From Streptomyces griseorubiginosus (GTDB taxonomy: Bacteria > Actinomycetota > Actinomycetes > Streptomycetales > Streptomycetaceae): a stretch of 64,000 nt of DNA. The position numbers and the translations under genes were made by a program. The notes beneath the pieces were generated by a model. It saw nothing but the letters and a program-made list of their open reading frames with translations, made no database searches and was not told the DNA's origin. Below are positions 47,686 through 56,496 of the stretch, piece after piece. Each line of letters begins with the position of its first letter. Positions within the stretch are counted from its first letter, which is position 1. The stretch spans positions 762,012-826,011 of the forward strand of contig NZ_KQ948737.1 in the NCBI RefSeq assembly GCF_001514195.1, given 5' to 3'.

Positions 47686-50112
47686 GTGACCGGTTTGTTC
47701 ACTGAGAGTGCCCGCGATGGAGTGGCGACGATGACCCTCGTGTACCCGTTCGACGACACGGCGACAGCACGGGCCGTCGTCGGCGAGGACGGCACGCTGG
47801 TCGCGTGGAACGCCGGAGCGCAACGCCTGCTGGGCTGGTCACCCGCCGAGGTGGTGGGCAGACCCGCGGTGAACCTGCTGGTCAACGGAGGCCAGGAGAT
47901 GCCCGTCGGGCCCGTGGGCGCCCGCTGGGACGGTGTCCTCACCCTGTGTCACCGGGACGGCACCGCCGTATCGGCCTGGCTGCTCGCCCACCACCAGAAC
48001 TCCTCGGACGGCGGCCCCGGGCACTGGCTCGTGGTGACCCCGCTGGACCCCGGCGGCCCCCGCTCCCCCGACGACCCGCTGGGCACGGCCGTGCTCACCC
48101 AGTCGCCCTGCGCCGTCGCCGTCTACGACGACCAGCTGCGGCTGCGCCGGATCAACGACGCCATGGCCGAGGTGATCGGCCTGCCCGAGAAGCGCATCCA
48201 GGGCCTCAGACTGTCCGAGATCGGCGGCAAGCGGCAGAGCGTGGAACTGGAGGAGCATCTGCTCCACGTGCTCAGCAGCGGCGAGGCCAAGGACGTGCAG
48301 ACGTACATGCGGACCGGCGGCCAGGAGCGCGCGCACGCCTGGCTGGCCCGGATGGCACCGATCACCGACCCGTCGGGCCGGGTGCGGGGCGTGTGTCTGG
48401 CCGCCCACGACTTCACCGACAACTTCCTCGCCCGGGAGCGGCTCCAGCTGGTCAACGAGGCCAGTGTGCGCATCGGCACCACCCTCGACGTGACACGCAC
48501 GGCCCAGGAGCTGGCCGACGTCTGCATTCCCGCGCTCGCCGACTTCGTCAGCGTCGACCTGCTGGATCCTCAGGAGCAGGGCGAGATCCCGCCGGTGCTG
48601 ACCGCGCCGGTCGAGCTGCGGCGCGCCGCCCATCAGTCGGTGGATCCCGGCAACCCGATGGCCGTGGTCAAGCCGGGCCACACCGAGGTGTACCCGGTCG
48701 GCTCTCCGCAGGCCGACTCGCTGGTCGCGGGCTCCACCATCGTGGCCACGGTGGCCTCCGGACGGCTCGACCGGTGGCTCGACTGGAACAGGACCCGCGC
48801 CGAGCGGGTCAAGGAGTTCGGCATCCACTCCACGATGTCCGTGCCGATCCAGGCCCGCGGCCAGACCCTCGGGGTCGCGGTCCTCACCCGGTACCGGCGA
48901 CCGGACCCCTTCACCCCGGACGACGTCCTGCTGGCCGAGGAGATCACCGCGCGGGCCGGGATCTGCGTCGACAACGCCCGCCGCTTCTCCCGTGAGCGTG
49001 AGACCGCGCTCGCCCTCCAGCGCAGTCTGCTGCCCCGCTCCCTGCCCCGCACCGCCGCCGTGGACGCCGCCTCGCGCTATCTCCCGGCCGCGCGGGCCGG
49101 CGTCGGCGGCGACTGGTTCGACGTGATCCCGCTGTCCGGGATGCGGGTCGCGATGGTCGTCGGGGACGTGATCGGCCAGGGCATCCAGGCCTCCGCGACG
49201 ATGGGCCGGCTGCGCACCGCCGTCCGCACCCTCGCCGACATCGACCTGGCCCCGGACGAGCTCCTCACCCACCTCGACGACCTCGTCGTACGGCTGTCCG
49301 CGGAGGCCGGCGGCGAGGGCAGCCCCGGCGAGGTCGGGGCCACCTGTCTCTACGCGGTCTACGACCCGGTGTCCCGGCGTTGCACGCTGGCGCGGGCCGG
49401 GCATCCGGCGCCCGTGCGGCTGACGCCGGGCGGAGTCGCCCGCGAGGTGGACCTGCCCGCGGGGCCGCCGCTGGGCCTCGGCGGGCTGCCGTTCGAGTCC
49501 GCCGAGCTGGATCTGCCCGAGGGGAGCCTGCTGGCCCTGTACACGGACGGGCTCATCGACTCCCCGGAGCGGGACGTCGACGCGGGCCACGCGCTGCTGT
49601 GCGAGGCCCTCGCGGTGCCCGCCGACTCCCTGGAGGAGACCTGCGACCGGGTGCTGCACACACTGCTCCCGGCGACCGGCTCCGCCGACGACGTGGCCCT
49701 CCTGCTGGCCCGCACCCGGGGGCTGCCCGCCTCCCAGGTGGCGACCTGGGACATCCCGGCGGACCCCGCCCTGGTCGGGCCCGTGCGCAAGCAGGTCGTG
49801 GAACAGCTGGCCCGCTGGGAACTGGCCGAGGCGTCGTTCACGGCCGAGCTGGTGACGAGCGAGCTCGTGACGAACGCGATCCGCTACGGCGCCCGTCCCA
49901 TCCGGCTGCGGCTCATCCACGACGCGACCACGCTGATCTGCGAGGTCTCCGACAGCAGCCACACCGCCCCGCACCTCAGGCGCGCCAAGACCTGGGACGA
50001 GGGCGGCCGGGGGCTGCTCCTGGTCGCGCAGCTCACCCAGCGCTGGGGCAGCCGGCACACGGCCGACGGCAAGACCATCTGGGCGGAGATCGGCCTCCTC
50101 GACGAGGAGTGA
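47686..50112 (+). CDS. SpoIIE/PP2C phosphatase with PAS, GAF and RsbW-like kinase domains
   Basis: An 808-residue protein: PAS (about 25-120), second PAS (about 130-250, VAVYDDQLRLRRINDAMAEVIG), GAF (about 265-430), PP2C/SpoIIE (about 440-660, with GGDWFDVIPL, VVGDVIGQGI, LYTDGLIDSPE and SADDVALLLAR) and HATPase_c_2 (about 680-805, with VTSELVTNAIRYG and GGRGLLLVAQLT). It is the third such phosphatase in the window, and has the same order of effector domains as the one at 7478-9925. The GTG at 47686 has GGAG 5 bases upstream; an ATG at 47731 with GGAG is an alternative. Confidence 0.9.
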   Translation: MTGLFTESARDGVATMTLVYPFDDTATARAVVGEDGTLVAWNAGAQRLLGWSPAEVVGRPAVNLLVNGGQEMPVGPVGARWDGVLTLCHRDGTAVSAWLLAHHQNSSDGGPGHWLVVTPLDPGGPRSPDDPLGTAVLTQSPCAVAVYDDQLRLRRINDAMAEVIGLPEKRIQGLRLSEIGGKRQSVELEEHLLHVLSSGEAKDVQTYMRTGGQERAHAWLARMAPITDPSGRVRGVCLAAHDFTDNFLARERLQLVNEASVRIGTTLDVTRTAQELADVCIPALADFVSVDLLDPQEQGEIPPVLTAPVELRRAAHQSVDPGNPMAVVKPGHTEVYPVGSPQADSLVAGSTIVATVASGRLDRWLDWNRTRAERVKEFGIHSTMSVPIQARGQTLGVAVLTRYRRPDPFTPDDVLLAEEITARAGICVDNARRFSRERETALALQRSLLPRSLPRTAAVDAASRYLPAARAGVGGDWFDVIPLSGMRVAMVVGDVIGQGIQASATMGRLRTAVRTLADIDLAPDELLTHLDDLVVRLSAEAGGEGSPGEVGATCLYAVYDPVSRRCTLARAGHPAPVRLTPGGVAREVDLPAGPPLGLGGLPFESAELDLPEGSLLALYTDGLIDSPERDVDAGHALLCEALAVPADSLEETCDRVLHTLLPATGSADDVALLLARTRGLPASQVATWDIPADPALVGPVRKQVVEQLARWELAEASFTAELVTSELVTNAIRYGARPIRLRLIHDATTLICEVSDSSHTAPHLRRAKTWDEGGRGLLLVAQLTQRWGSRHTADGKTIWAEIGLLDEE

Positions 50113-50230
50113 GGCCTGGCGTGAGCGAACCTTTCCGGCCCGGGCCGCGTCGGACCCTGATGACGACCCTGGTGACGGGGCACGAGACGCCGTACGGGCG
50201 CGTGCGGGAGATCTCCGGGAGTGTGGAGAC

Positions 50231-50890
50231 ATGACGAACAGGTTCCTCGGTGTACGGCGGGCCGTGACGGCGGCGGGTTCGGTCGCGCTGCTCGGTCTGG
50301 TGGCGGGCTGCGGCAACGGCGGCAGCAGTGACGGGACGTCCAGCGCCCCGCGTACGGAGTCCGGCACTGCCACGTCGTCCGCCACCGGGGCGCCCACAGG
50401 GACGAGCGGCGTCCCGACCGACCCGGTGAGCAACTCCCTCACCCCGTCCGCGCCCCCGGTGTCCGCGTCCGCCACCCGCTGCCACACCTCCGAGCTGAGC
50501 GCCTCCGTCGGCCGCAACAACCCCGGCGCCGGGCAGGAGAACTTCCCGGTGGTGCTGACGAACGAGTCGCACCGCACGTGCACGCTGTACGGCTATCCGG
50601 GCACCGCCTTCGTCGACGCGTCCGGCAAGCAGCTGGGCCCGGACCCCGAGCGGTCAGCCGGGAAGCCGGAGACCGTGAAGCTGCCGCCGGGCGGCAGCGC
50701 CTGGGCCGGACTGTCCTTCTCCAACCCGGAGATCAGCGAAGCCGCGACCGCCACCCCGGCCGCGCTCCTCGTGACCCCGCCGGACGAGGAGGACCCGCTG
50801 AAGGTGACCTGGAAGGGCGGCGCGGTCCCGGTCTCCGGCGACGAGTCGTCGGTGCGGCTCATCCCGTTCAGCCCGGGCACGGGGGCCTGA
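50231..50890 (+). CDS. DUF4232 lipoprotein
   Basis: A 219-residue lipoprotein. The signal peptide ends with the lipobox LVAGC (Cys at about residue 27), followed by a 55-residue Ser/Thr/Gly/Pro linker and a C-terminal DUF4232 domain (about 83-215) with TRCHTSELSASVGRNNPGAGQ, CTLYGYPG and LPPGGSAWAGLSF. The function of the domain is unknown; such proteins are abundant in Streptomyces envelopes. It starts 118 bases after the SpoIIE gene. Confidence 0.87.
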   Translation: MTNRFLGVRRAVTAAGSVALLGLVAGCGNGGSSDGTSSAPRTESGTATSSATGAPTGTSGVPTDPVSNSLTPSAPPVSASATRCHTSELSASVGRNNPGAGQENFPVVLTNESHRTCTLYGYPGTAFVDASGKQLGPDPERSAGKPETVKLPPGGSAWAGLSFSNPEISEAATATPAALLVTPPDEEDPLKVTWKGGAVPVSGDESSVRLIPFSPGTGA

Positions 50891-51039
50891 GCGGCCGAGG
50901 CGGACCGTCCGGGAAGAGGTCGGACGTGTCGGATCCAGGACCGGGGGTATCGGGGTCGAGGTCGGGGGAATCGGGAAGTTCTTACCCTCGCCTGGTTTCA
51001 TGACCGGGCACGATCTGCTCACCTCACGAAGGACCCGCC

Positions 51040-52296
51040 CTGAACACCCCGCTCGCCGAAGCCCTGTCCATCGCCCTGCTCGTAGCCGTACTCGCATGGG
51101 CGGTCCTGCGTCCCTTCGGCTGGCCGGAGGCGGTCGTCGCCGTCCCCGCTGCCGGGCTGGTGATCCTGACCGGCGCCATCTCCCCCGAGCACGCCTGGGC
51201 GGAGGCCGAACGGCTCGGGCCCGTCGTCGGGTTCCTGGCGGCGGTCCTGGTGCTCGCCCACTTCTGTGACGTCGAGGGGCTGTTCCACGCCTGCGGGGCC
51301 TGGCTGGCGCGACGCGCGGCCGGCTCGCCCGGACGGCTGCTGACCGGGGTGTTCCTGCTGGCGTCGGCGATCACGGCGGTGCTGAGCCTGGACGCCACCG
51401 TCGTGCTGCTGACGCCCGTGGTGCTGGCGACCGCCTCCCGGATGGGGGCCCGCGCCAAACCGCACGTCTACGCCTGCGCCCATCTGTCGAACACAGCCTC
51501 GCTGCTGCTGCCGGTGTCCAACCTCACCAACCTGCTGGCCTTCGAGGCGAGCGGGGTCAGCTTCACCCGCTTCGCGCTGCTGATGACGCTGCCCTGGATC
51601 GCCGCGATCGCCGTCGAGTACGTGGTCTTCCGGCGCTTCTTCGCCACCGACCTCACGGTGGTCGACCACTCCCCCGGGTCGGCCGAGGAACCCCCTCTGC
51701 CGCTGTTCGCCCTGGTCACCGTCGGCTGCACCCTGGCCGGGTTCGTGGTGGCGTCGGCCTTCGGCGTCGACCCCGCCTGGGTCGCGTGCGCGGGAGCGCT
51801 GGTGCTGGCGGGCCGTGCCCTGGTCCGGCGCAAGGCCACCCCGGCCACGGTGGTGCGGGCCGCGGCACCGGCGTTCCTGGCGTTCGTGCTGGCGCTGGGC
51901 GTCGTGGTGCGCGCGGTCGTGGACAACGGCCTCGCGGACGCCCTGCACCGGGTGCTGCCGGACGGGGCGGGGCTCCTCGCGCTGCTGGGGATCGCCGCGC
52001 TGGCCGCCGTCCTGGCGAACCTGATCAACAACCTGCCCGCGGTCCTGGTGCTGCTCCCGCTCACCGCCGCGGCCGGTCCCGGCGCGGTCCTCGCGGTGCT
52101 GCTCGGGGTGAACATCGGCCCGAACCTCACCTACGCCGGGTCCCTGGCCACCCTGCTGTGGCGGCGCATCCTGCACCGGCAGGACCACGAGGTCGGCCTC
52201 GGCGAGTTCACCCGGCTCGGCCTGCTGACCGTACCGGCCGCGCTCGCCGCGGCCGTGGTGGCGCTGTGGGGCTCGCTCCAGCTCGTGGGGGCCTGA
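51040..52296 (+). CDS. ArsB/NhaD-like ion permease with apparent CTG start
   Basis: A 418-residue membrane protein with about 11 helices, of the ArsB/SLC13-like permease type (e.g. SNTASLLLPVSNLTNLLAF and LANLINNLPAVLVLLPLTA, both conserved Asn/Pro hairpins). It may export arsenite or carry other anions. The usual start codons are missing: the first possible one, GTG at 51160, would remove the first helix and a half. CTG at 51040 has GAAGGA 6 bases upstream and restores NTPLAEALSIALLVAVLAW as helix 1; an in-frame stop lies at 51001. CTG is therefore taken as the start. Confidence 0.78.
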   Translation: MNTPLAEALSIALLVAVLAWAVLRPFGWPEAVVAVPAAGLVILTGAISPEHAWAEAERLGPVVGFLAAVLVLAHFCDVEGLFHACGAWLARRAAGSPGRLLTGVFLLASAITAVLSLDATVVLLTPVVLATASRMGARAKPHVYACAHLSNTASLLLPVSNLTNLLAFEASGVSFTRFALLMTLPWIAAIAVEYVVFRRFFATDLTVVDHSPGSAEEPPLPLFALVTVGCTLAGFVVASAFGVDPAWVACAGALVLAGRALVRRKATPATVVRAAAPAFLAFVLALGVVVRAVVDNGLADALHRVLPDGAGLLALLGIAALAAVLANLINNLPAVLVLLPLTAAAGPGAVLAVLLGVNIGPNLTYAGSLATLLWRRILHRQDHEVGLGEFTRLGLLTVPAALAAAVVALWGSLQLVGA

Positions 52297-52307
52297 GCGG
52301 CAAGCCG

Positions 52308-52351
52308 GACCGGTCGCATCCCGCCGCGCTCGACGAGCGGGAGGACCGGTC
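52308..52351. terminator. Bulged bidirectional hairpin
   Basis: Outer stem GACCGGTC/GACCGGTC and inner stem TCCCGC/GCGGGA with small bulges lie between the convergent permease and lectin-fusion genes. Confidence 0.5.
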
Positions 52352-52356
52352 GGGGC

Positions 52357-54252
52357 TCAGTGCCTGCCGCCCCAACCACCGCCGTAGCCGCCGCCCCCGT
52401 ACCCACCGCCGTAGCCGCCTCCGGGCGGGCCGCCCCAGGAGCAGGCGTACGGGTTGGAGGAGCAGTCCTGGCCCGACGGGGCGCTGCTCGACGGGGTCGG
52501 CGTGGTCTGCGGGGTGGGCGGTGCGGAGGTCGGCGTCGCCGTCGGTGTCTTCGTGGGCGCCGGGGCGGACTTCGGGGTCGGGGTGGGGCTGCCCTCCGCG
52601 TCCCAGTTGACCGCCTGCATCTGCGGCTCGGTCTTGGAGGTGTCGAACACCCAGCGCTGGGCGGAGCCCTCGTCGCGGTTCTTCAGGACCAGCGCGCCGG
52701 AGCCGTCGGTCGCGGCCGGTGTCAGGGCGAGGTCCTGGTTCCAGCGCGGTACGAGGGTGCCCTGGAGCGTGAAGTCGTAGCGGATGTTCTTGCCGCCGGG
52801 GCTGGTCTCGCCCGTGCAGAGCGCCAGGCGCACCGAGTAGCCGAGGTGAGAGTCCAGGCACAGCTGGGGGTCGGCCGCGCTGCGCAGCAGTCCGTCCGTC
52901 TCGTACGTCCACTGCTGGCCCTCGGCGCCGGAGCACTCGGCGAGTTGGGTCTCGACGCCCTGGGCGATCTCCTTGCCGACGACACCGACGCACAGCCCCG
53001 ACTCGACGTTGTGCAGACGGCCGCGCAGGTCTCCCTTGCGGGCCTCGCCCGCGCCCGCCTGGGACGGATCGCCGGTCGAGGAGGCCGTGTCGGAGCCGGG
53101 CGCCTCGGAGGGACCCGCGGCGGACGCGTGGTCGCCGTCGGACGAACCGAGCGCGGACCACATGACCAGCGGCAGGACTATGAGACCGCTCACCGTGAGG
53201 ACGGCGGCGGTGAGGTTGCGGCGGGAAGTGCGCCGGGCGGCACCCCGGTGGGCCGAGCGGCGGGAGGCCGCGCGGGCCCTGGAGCGCGGGCCCGGTACGG
53301 CGGGGTCGCCGGGCTCGGTCCCCTCGGGCGGAGTGGTGGGCGGCAGCGGGGTTCCGAAGGCCTCCGCCACGAACGGCCTGGCCGGCGCGTGCTGTCGGGC
53401 CTCCTGAGCGGCACCGGTGTCGTCGACGCTCATCCGGGAGGTCACGTAGGCGCCGGCGCCCCAGCCGAGCACCGCCTCGGCGAGGGCCAGGCCGAGGCCG
53501 CCGTTGAACTGGTGCAGCTGGTCGGCGGTGTGCATGCAGTGCCTGCACCGCTCCAGGTGCGCACGCAGATCGGGGTCGAGTTCGAAGCCGCCGCGCCGGT
53601 AGGTCACGTCGAGCAGCCGCAGGTAGTGCCGGCACTCCTGCTCGGGGGCGAGCTCGCGGTGCACCTGGAGGCACTCCTCGCGCAGCCGGTCGCGGGCGCG
53701 GCGGAGTTCGATGCCGGCGGCCTCCTCGTCCAGACCGAGGAGGGCCGCGGGGACACCGATGGGTTCCGCCTCGACCTCGGTGTGCCACAACAGGCAGCGG
53801 GCAGACTGCTGCAACCGCTGGAAGGCGCCGGACAGCAGCCGGCGGTCGTCGGGCGGCAGCAGCCGGGCCGCGACGCGCTCGCCGTCCCCCTCGGAGCGCA
53901 GCTCGGGGTTGAGCATCTCGCGCCGGCCGTCGGCGTCCCACTCGGCCGCGATGCGGCGGACGGTGACGAGCAGATGGGGGCGCCAGGCGGCGCTCGGTCC
54001 GGTCTGGCGCAGCGACTCCCCGAACAGGCGGGTGAACGCGGCCGTGGTCAGCATGCCCGCGGGGCGGGGACCGTCGGTGCACAGCCGGGCGTAGGCGAAC
54101 GCGGCTTCCCAGTGCCGGTCGAGGAGTTCACCGACGGGTTGCAGGGCGGGAGTCGTACCGCTCCACTTCTTGAGCTCTGCGCTCAGCTGTTCGTCCGTGA
54201 CGTCGTACGGACGAACCGGAGACGGGGAATTCGACAGGCCTGCGTCCTTCAC
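52357..54252 (-). CDS. Sigma-like/zinc-finger/membrane/ricin-lectin fusion protein (copy 2)
   Basis: A 631-residue paralogue of the protein at 39683-41299. The N-terminal sigma-like part (about 15-190) includes RLQQSARCLLWHTEVEAEPI and AALLGLDEEAAGIELRRARD. HLERCRHC is the zinc-binding HxxxCxxC motif (about residue 225). A membrane helix (AAVLTVSGLIVLPLVMWSAL, about 362-381) leads to an extracellular ricin B-type domain (SGLCVGVVG, QQWTYETDGLLRS, LCLDSH). Unlike copy 1 it ends in a Thr/Pro-rich stretch and a Gly-Tyr-rich tail (GGGYGGGYGGGGYGGG). GTG at 54252 is chosen from GGGAGG 10-12 bases upstream; ATG codons 8-15 codons earlier are alternatives. Confidence 0.8.
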   Translation of the reverse strand: MKDAGLSNSPSPVRPYDVTDEQLSAELKKWSGTTPALQPVGELLDRHWEAAFAYARLCTDGPRPAGMLTTAAFTRLFGESLRQTGPSAAWRPHLLVTVRRIAAEWDADGRREMLNPELRSEGDGERVAARLLPPDDRRLLSGAFQRLQQSARCLLWHTEVEAEPIGVPAALLGLDEEAAGIELRRARDRLREECLQVHRELAPEQECRHYLRLLDVTYRRGGFELDPDLRAHLERCRHCMHTADQLHQFNGGLGLALAEAVLGWGAGAYVTSRMSVDDTGAAQEARQHAPARPFVAEAFGTPLPPTTPPEGTEPGDPAVPGPRSRARAASRRSAHRGAARRTSRRNLTAAVLTVSGLIVLPLVMWSALGSSDGDHASAAGPSEAPGSDTASSTGDPSQAGAGEARKGDLRGRLHNVESGLCVGVVGKEIAQGVETQLAECSGAEGQQWTYETDGLLRSAADPQLCLDSHLGYSVRLALCTGETSPGGKNIRYDFTLQGTLVPRWNQDLALTPAATDGSGALVLKNRDEGSAQRWVFDTSKTEPQMQAVNWDAEGSPTPTPKSAPAPTKTPTATPTSAPPTPQTTPTPSSSAPSGQDCSSNPYACSWGGPPGGGYGGGYGGGGYGGGWGGRH

Positions 54253-54589
54253 GGCGGCATTTCCTCCCGAGGGCATGCTGCGTTGCATTAAGTCCATACC
54301 AATGGGTGCGTCCGCCCTTGTCCGCTCTTTTGAAGCATGAGGCGTACGGAGGGGGTCATGAGCACACAGGGGCGTCGAAATGTGCATTGTCTGTGTGCTG
54401 ACAACGCACACCTTTGCACAGGTCAGGGACGCCCAACAAGTGATCTCGCGGATTTTCAGATTCCGCGTGCCGCGCGTAGATAGACGGTTCGTCAACACCC
54501 ATTGGAAACAGGATTCAGTTAACTCCGCGAAGCGATCCAGGAAACCATTGAAGCGCCACTCCACGGCCTGTCCGGACGGCGTCGCGACG
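54253..54589. promoter_or_regulatory. 337-bp upstream region with a GTGTGC palindrome
   Basis: No gene was found between the lectin-fusion start and the AraC gene stop. The DNA is AT-richer than its surroundings. It contains the inverted repeat GTGTGC-N7-GCACAC (54393-54411), overlapped by TTGTC-N8-GACAA (54387-54404), about 140 bases before the lectin-fusion start. Confidence 0.4.
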
Positions 54590-55522
54590 TCAGGCACCAA
54601 CCATTGACCCGGCGGCACGGTAGGCGCCGGGCGGGGTGCCGTAGCGTTCGCGGAAGACGCGGTTGAAGTGGAAGGGACTGGCGAAGCCGGAGGCGGCGGC
54701 GACGCGTCCCACGGACAGGTCGGTGCTCTCCAGCAGCCGGGCGGCGTGCTGGAGCCGGGCCTCGCGCAGCGCCCGCATCGGTGAGTGCCCCTGCTGCCGG
54801 GTGAAGAGGTGGGCGAACCGGGACGGCGAGAGCGAGACCTCGGCGGCGAGCGACCGGACGGTGTGCGGGGCGCCGGGGTCGGCCTCGATCAGCTCCTGGG
54901 CGCGCCGCACCCGGGGATCCCCGCCGGCCGCCGCCCCGGTCCGGGTCCGGTGGACGGCACCCGCGGCGAGCAGTACGACCTCCTCCAGCGCGTTCAGGGC
55001 GAGTTCGCGGGCGGTGGCGCCGTGGGCGACGGCCACGGCGGCACGGTCGCCGACGGGCACAGGCCCGGGCGGGATGCCGGTGCCGGGTCTGCGGGCGTCG
55101 GCGAACATGCGGCGAAAGGCCGCCTCGACGCGGCTGCGCGGGTCCTCGCCGGTGGGGTCCGGGGCGACGGCGTACAGGCCGTCACCCCTGCCGTGCGGTG
55201 CCAGCCAGGCGGTCCAGGAGGGCCTGGCTCCGCAGTGCGCCCACCAGAACTCCCAATGGTCGCAGCCCAGTTGGACGCCGTAGCGGTGCGGGACGCCCGG
55301 GGCGAGCACCACGAGGTCCCCGGCGCCCGCAGCGGTCTCCGTCCGTCCCTGGCGCAGGGTTCCCCGGCCGCTCAGCGTCCATGTGAACAGCCAGCTGTCG
55401 GCGCCGTGCGGCCGCTGCACGGTGTAGCCGGGGAGTTCGTCGTAGCGGCCGACGACCACGAGGCCCGGCGGTGGGCCGGGGTCGCCCGGCGCGACAGTCC
55501 CGGGCAATCCTTCGGCGGTCAT
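54590..55522 (-). CDS. AraC-family transcriptional regulator
   Basis: A 310-residue regulator with an N-terminal cupin-like sensor (about 20-150, TWTLSGRGTLRQG and VVLAPGVPHRYG) and a C-terminal AraC double helix-turn-helix (about 205-305, VRSLAAEVSLSPSRFAHLFT and VGRVAAASGFASPFHFNRVF). It diverges from the phytanoyl-CoA dioxygenase gene with 69 bases between starts and probably regulates it. ATG at 55522 is preferred because GAGGAGG lies 6 bases upstream. Confidence 0.9.
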   Translation of the reverse strand: MTAEGLPGTVAPGDPGPPPGLVVVGRYDELPGYTVQRPHGADSWLFTWTLSGRGTLRQGRTETAAGAGDLVVLAPGVPHRYGVQLGCDHWEFWWAHCGARPSWTAWLAPHGRGDGLYAVAPDPTGEDPRSRVEAAFRRMFADARRPGTGIPPGPVPVGDRAAVAVAHGATARELALNALEEVVLLAAGAVHRTRTGAAAGGDPRVRRAQELIEADPGAPHTVRSLAAEVSLSPSRFAHLFTRQQGHSPMRALREARLQHAARLLESTDLSVGRVAAASGFASPFHFNRVFRERYGTPPGAYRAAGSMVGA

Positions 55523-55591
55523 GGACATCCTCCTCACCTGCGCTGCGGCCTAGCGTGACGAGTGGAACACAGGTGACCAAGGAGGGGACAC

Positions 55592-56383
55592 ATGACCGTC
55601 ACGGGCATCGAGAGCGGGGTCCGGCAGTTCGCGGAGGACGGCTTCACGGTCGTTCGCGGGCTCTTCGCACGCGAGGAGATCGACCGGCTGTGCGCGGAGT
55701 TCGCGGCACTGCACGCGGGCGGCCCGGTGCCGGGGCACTTCGAGCCGAGCGAGTCCACGGATCCGCTGCGCCGGTATCCGCGGGTGATGCAGCCGCACGA
55801 GATCAACACGCTCGCGCTGGAGATCCTGCTGGACGCGCGGCTGCGGGAGGTGCTGGAGTCGCTGCTGGGCGAGGAGGTGCTGGCCGCGCAGAGCATGTTC
55901 TACTTCAAGCCGCCGGGGGCGCGGGGGCAGGCGCTGCACCAGGACAACTTCTATCTGCGGGTCGAGCCGGGCACTTGCGTCGCCGCCTGGGTGGCCTGCG
56001 ACGAGATCGACCGGGACAACGGCGGTCTCGAAGTCGTCCCGGGCACGCACCGCATGGACCTGTTCTGTCCCGAACTGGCGGACTCCGAGGTGTCGTTCGC
56101 GAGGGAGTACGTGGCGCCGCCTCCCGGGCTCGCCACGGTGCCCGTCGACATGGCGCCGGGCGACGTCCTGTTCTTCAACGGCAGCCTGGTGCACGGGTCA
56201 CAGCCCAACCGCACGGCCGGCCGGTTCCGGCGCTCGTTCATCGGGCACTACGTGGGCGCGTCCACCGAGCGGATCGGGCACTACTACCGGACGCTGTCGA
56301 TGAGCGGCGCGCGGGTGCCGCTGCCGGAGAGCGAGGGGGCGGGTCCGTGCGGGACGGAGTTCGCACCGCACGGACCGCACTGA
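55592..56383 (+). CDS. Phytanoyl-CoA dioxygenase family protein
   Basis: A 263-residue Fe(II)/2-oxoglutarate-type oxygenase. The metal triad is visible as HQD in ALHQDNFYLRVEP and the distal His in NGSLVHGSQPNRT, with Arg in GRFRRSF as the 2-oxoglutarate contact. LEVVPGTHRMD is the usual strand before. It hydroxylates an unknown small molecule or lipid. AAGGAGG lies upstream of the ATG. Divergence from an AraC regulator with a sugar-type cupin suggests a catabolic or modification role controlled by the substrate. Confidence 0.88.
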   Translation: MTVTGIESGVRQFAEDGFTVVRGLFAREEIDRLCAEFAALHAGGPVPGHFEPSESTDPLRRYPRVMQPHEINTLALEILLDARLREVLESLLGEEVLAAQSMFYFKPPGARGQALHQDNFYLRVEPGTCVAAWVACDEIDRDNGGLEVVPGTHRMDLFCPELADSEVSFAREYVAPPPGLATVPVDMAPGDVLFFNGSLVHGSQPNRTAGRFRRSFIGHYVGASTERIGHYYRTLSMSGARVPLPESEGAGPCGTEFAPHGPH

Positions 56384-56425
56384 CCGGACGCGACGGACCG
56401 GCCGGGCCGGCCGGCCGGGTGCAAC

Positions 56426-56482
56426 GGCCGTCCCCCACGGACCGGTCGGCGGCGGCGGGCCGTCCCCCACGGACCGGTCGGC
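56426..56482. repeat. 25-bp direct repeat
   Basis: A 25-base unit at 56426-56450 is repeated exactly at 56458-56482 with 7 bases between, in the gap between convergent dioxygenase and aldo/keto reductase genes. Confidence 0.85.
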
Positions 56483-56496
56483 CGGGAGGGCTCGCG

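Noticed and set aside
50121..50234. 37-codon frame between the SpoIIE and lipoprotein genes, overlapping the latter by ATGA
   Set aside because: The coding bias and ribosome site are weak and no recognisable feature is present; it might be a leader peptide but the evidence is too thin.
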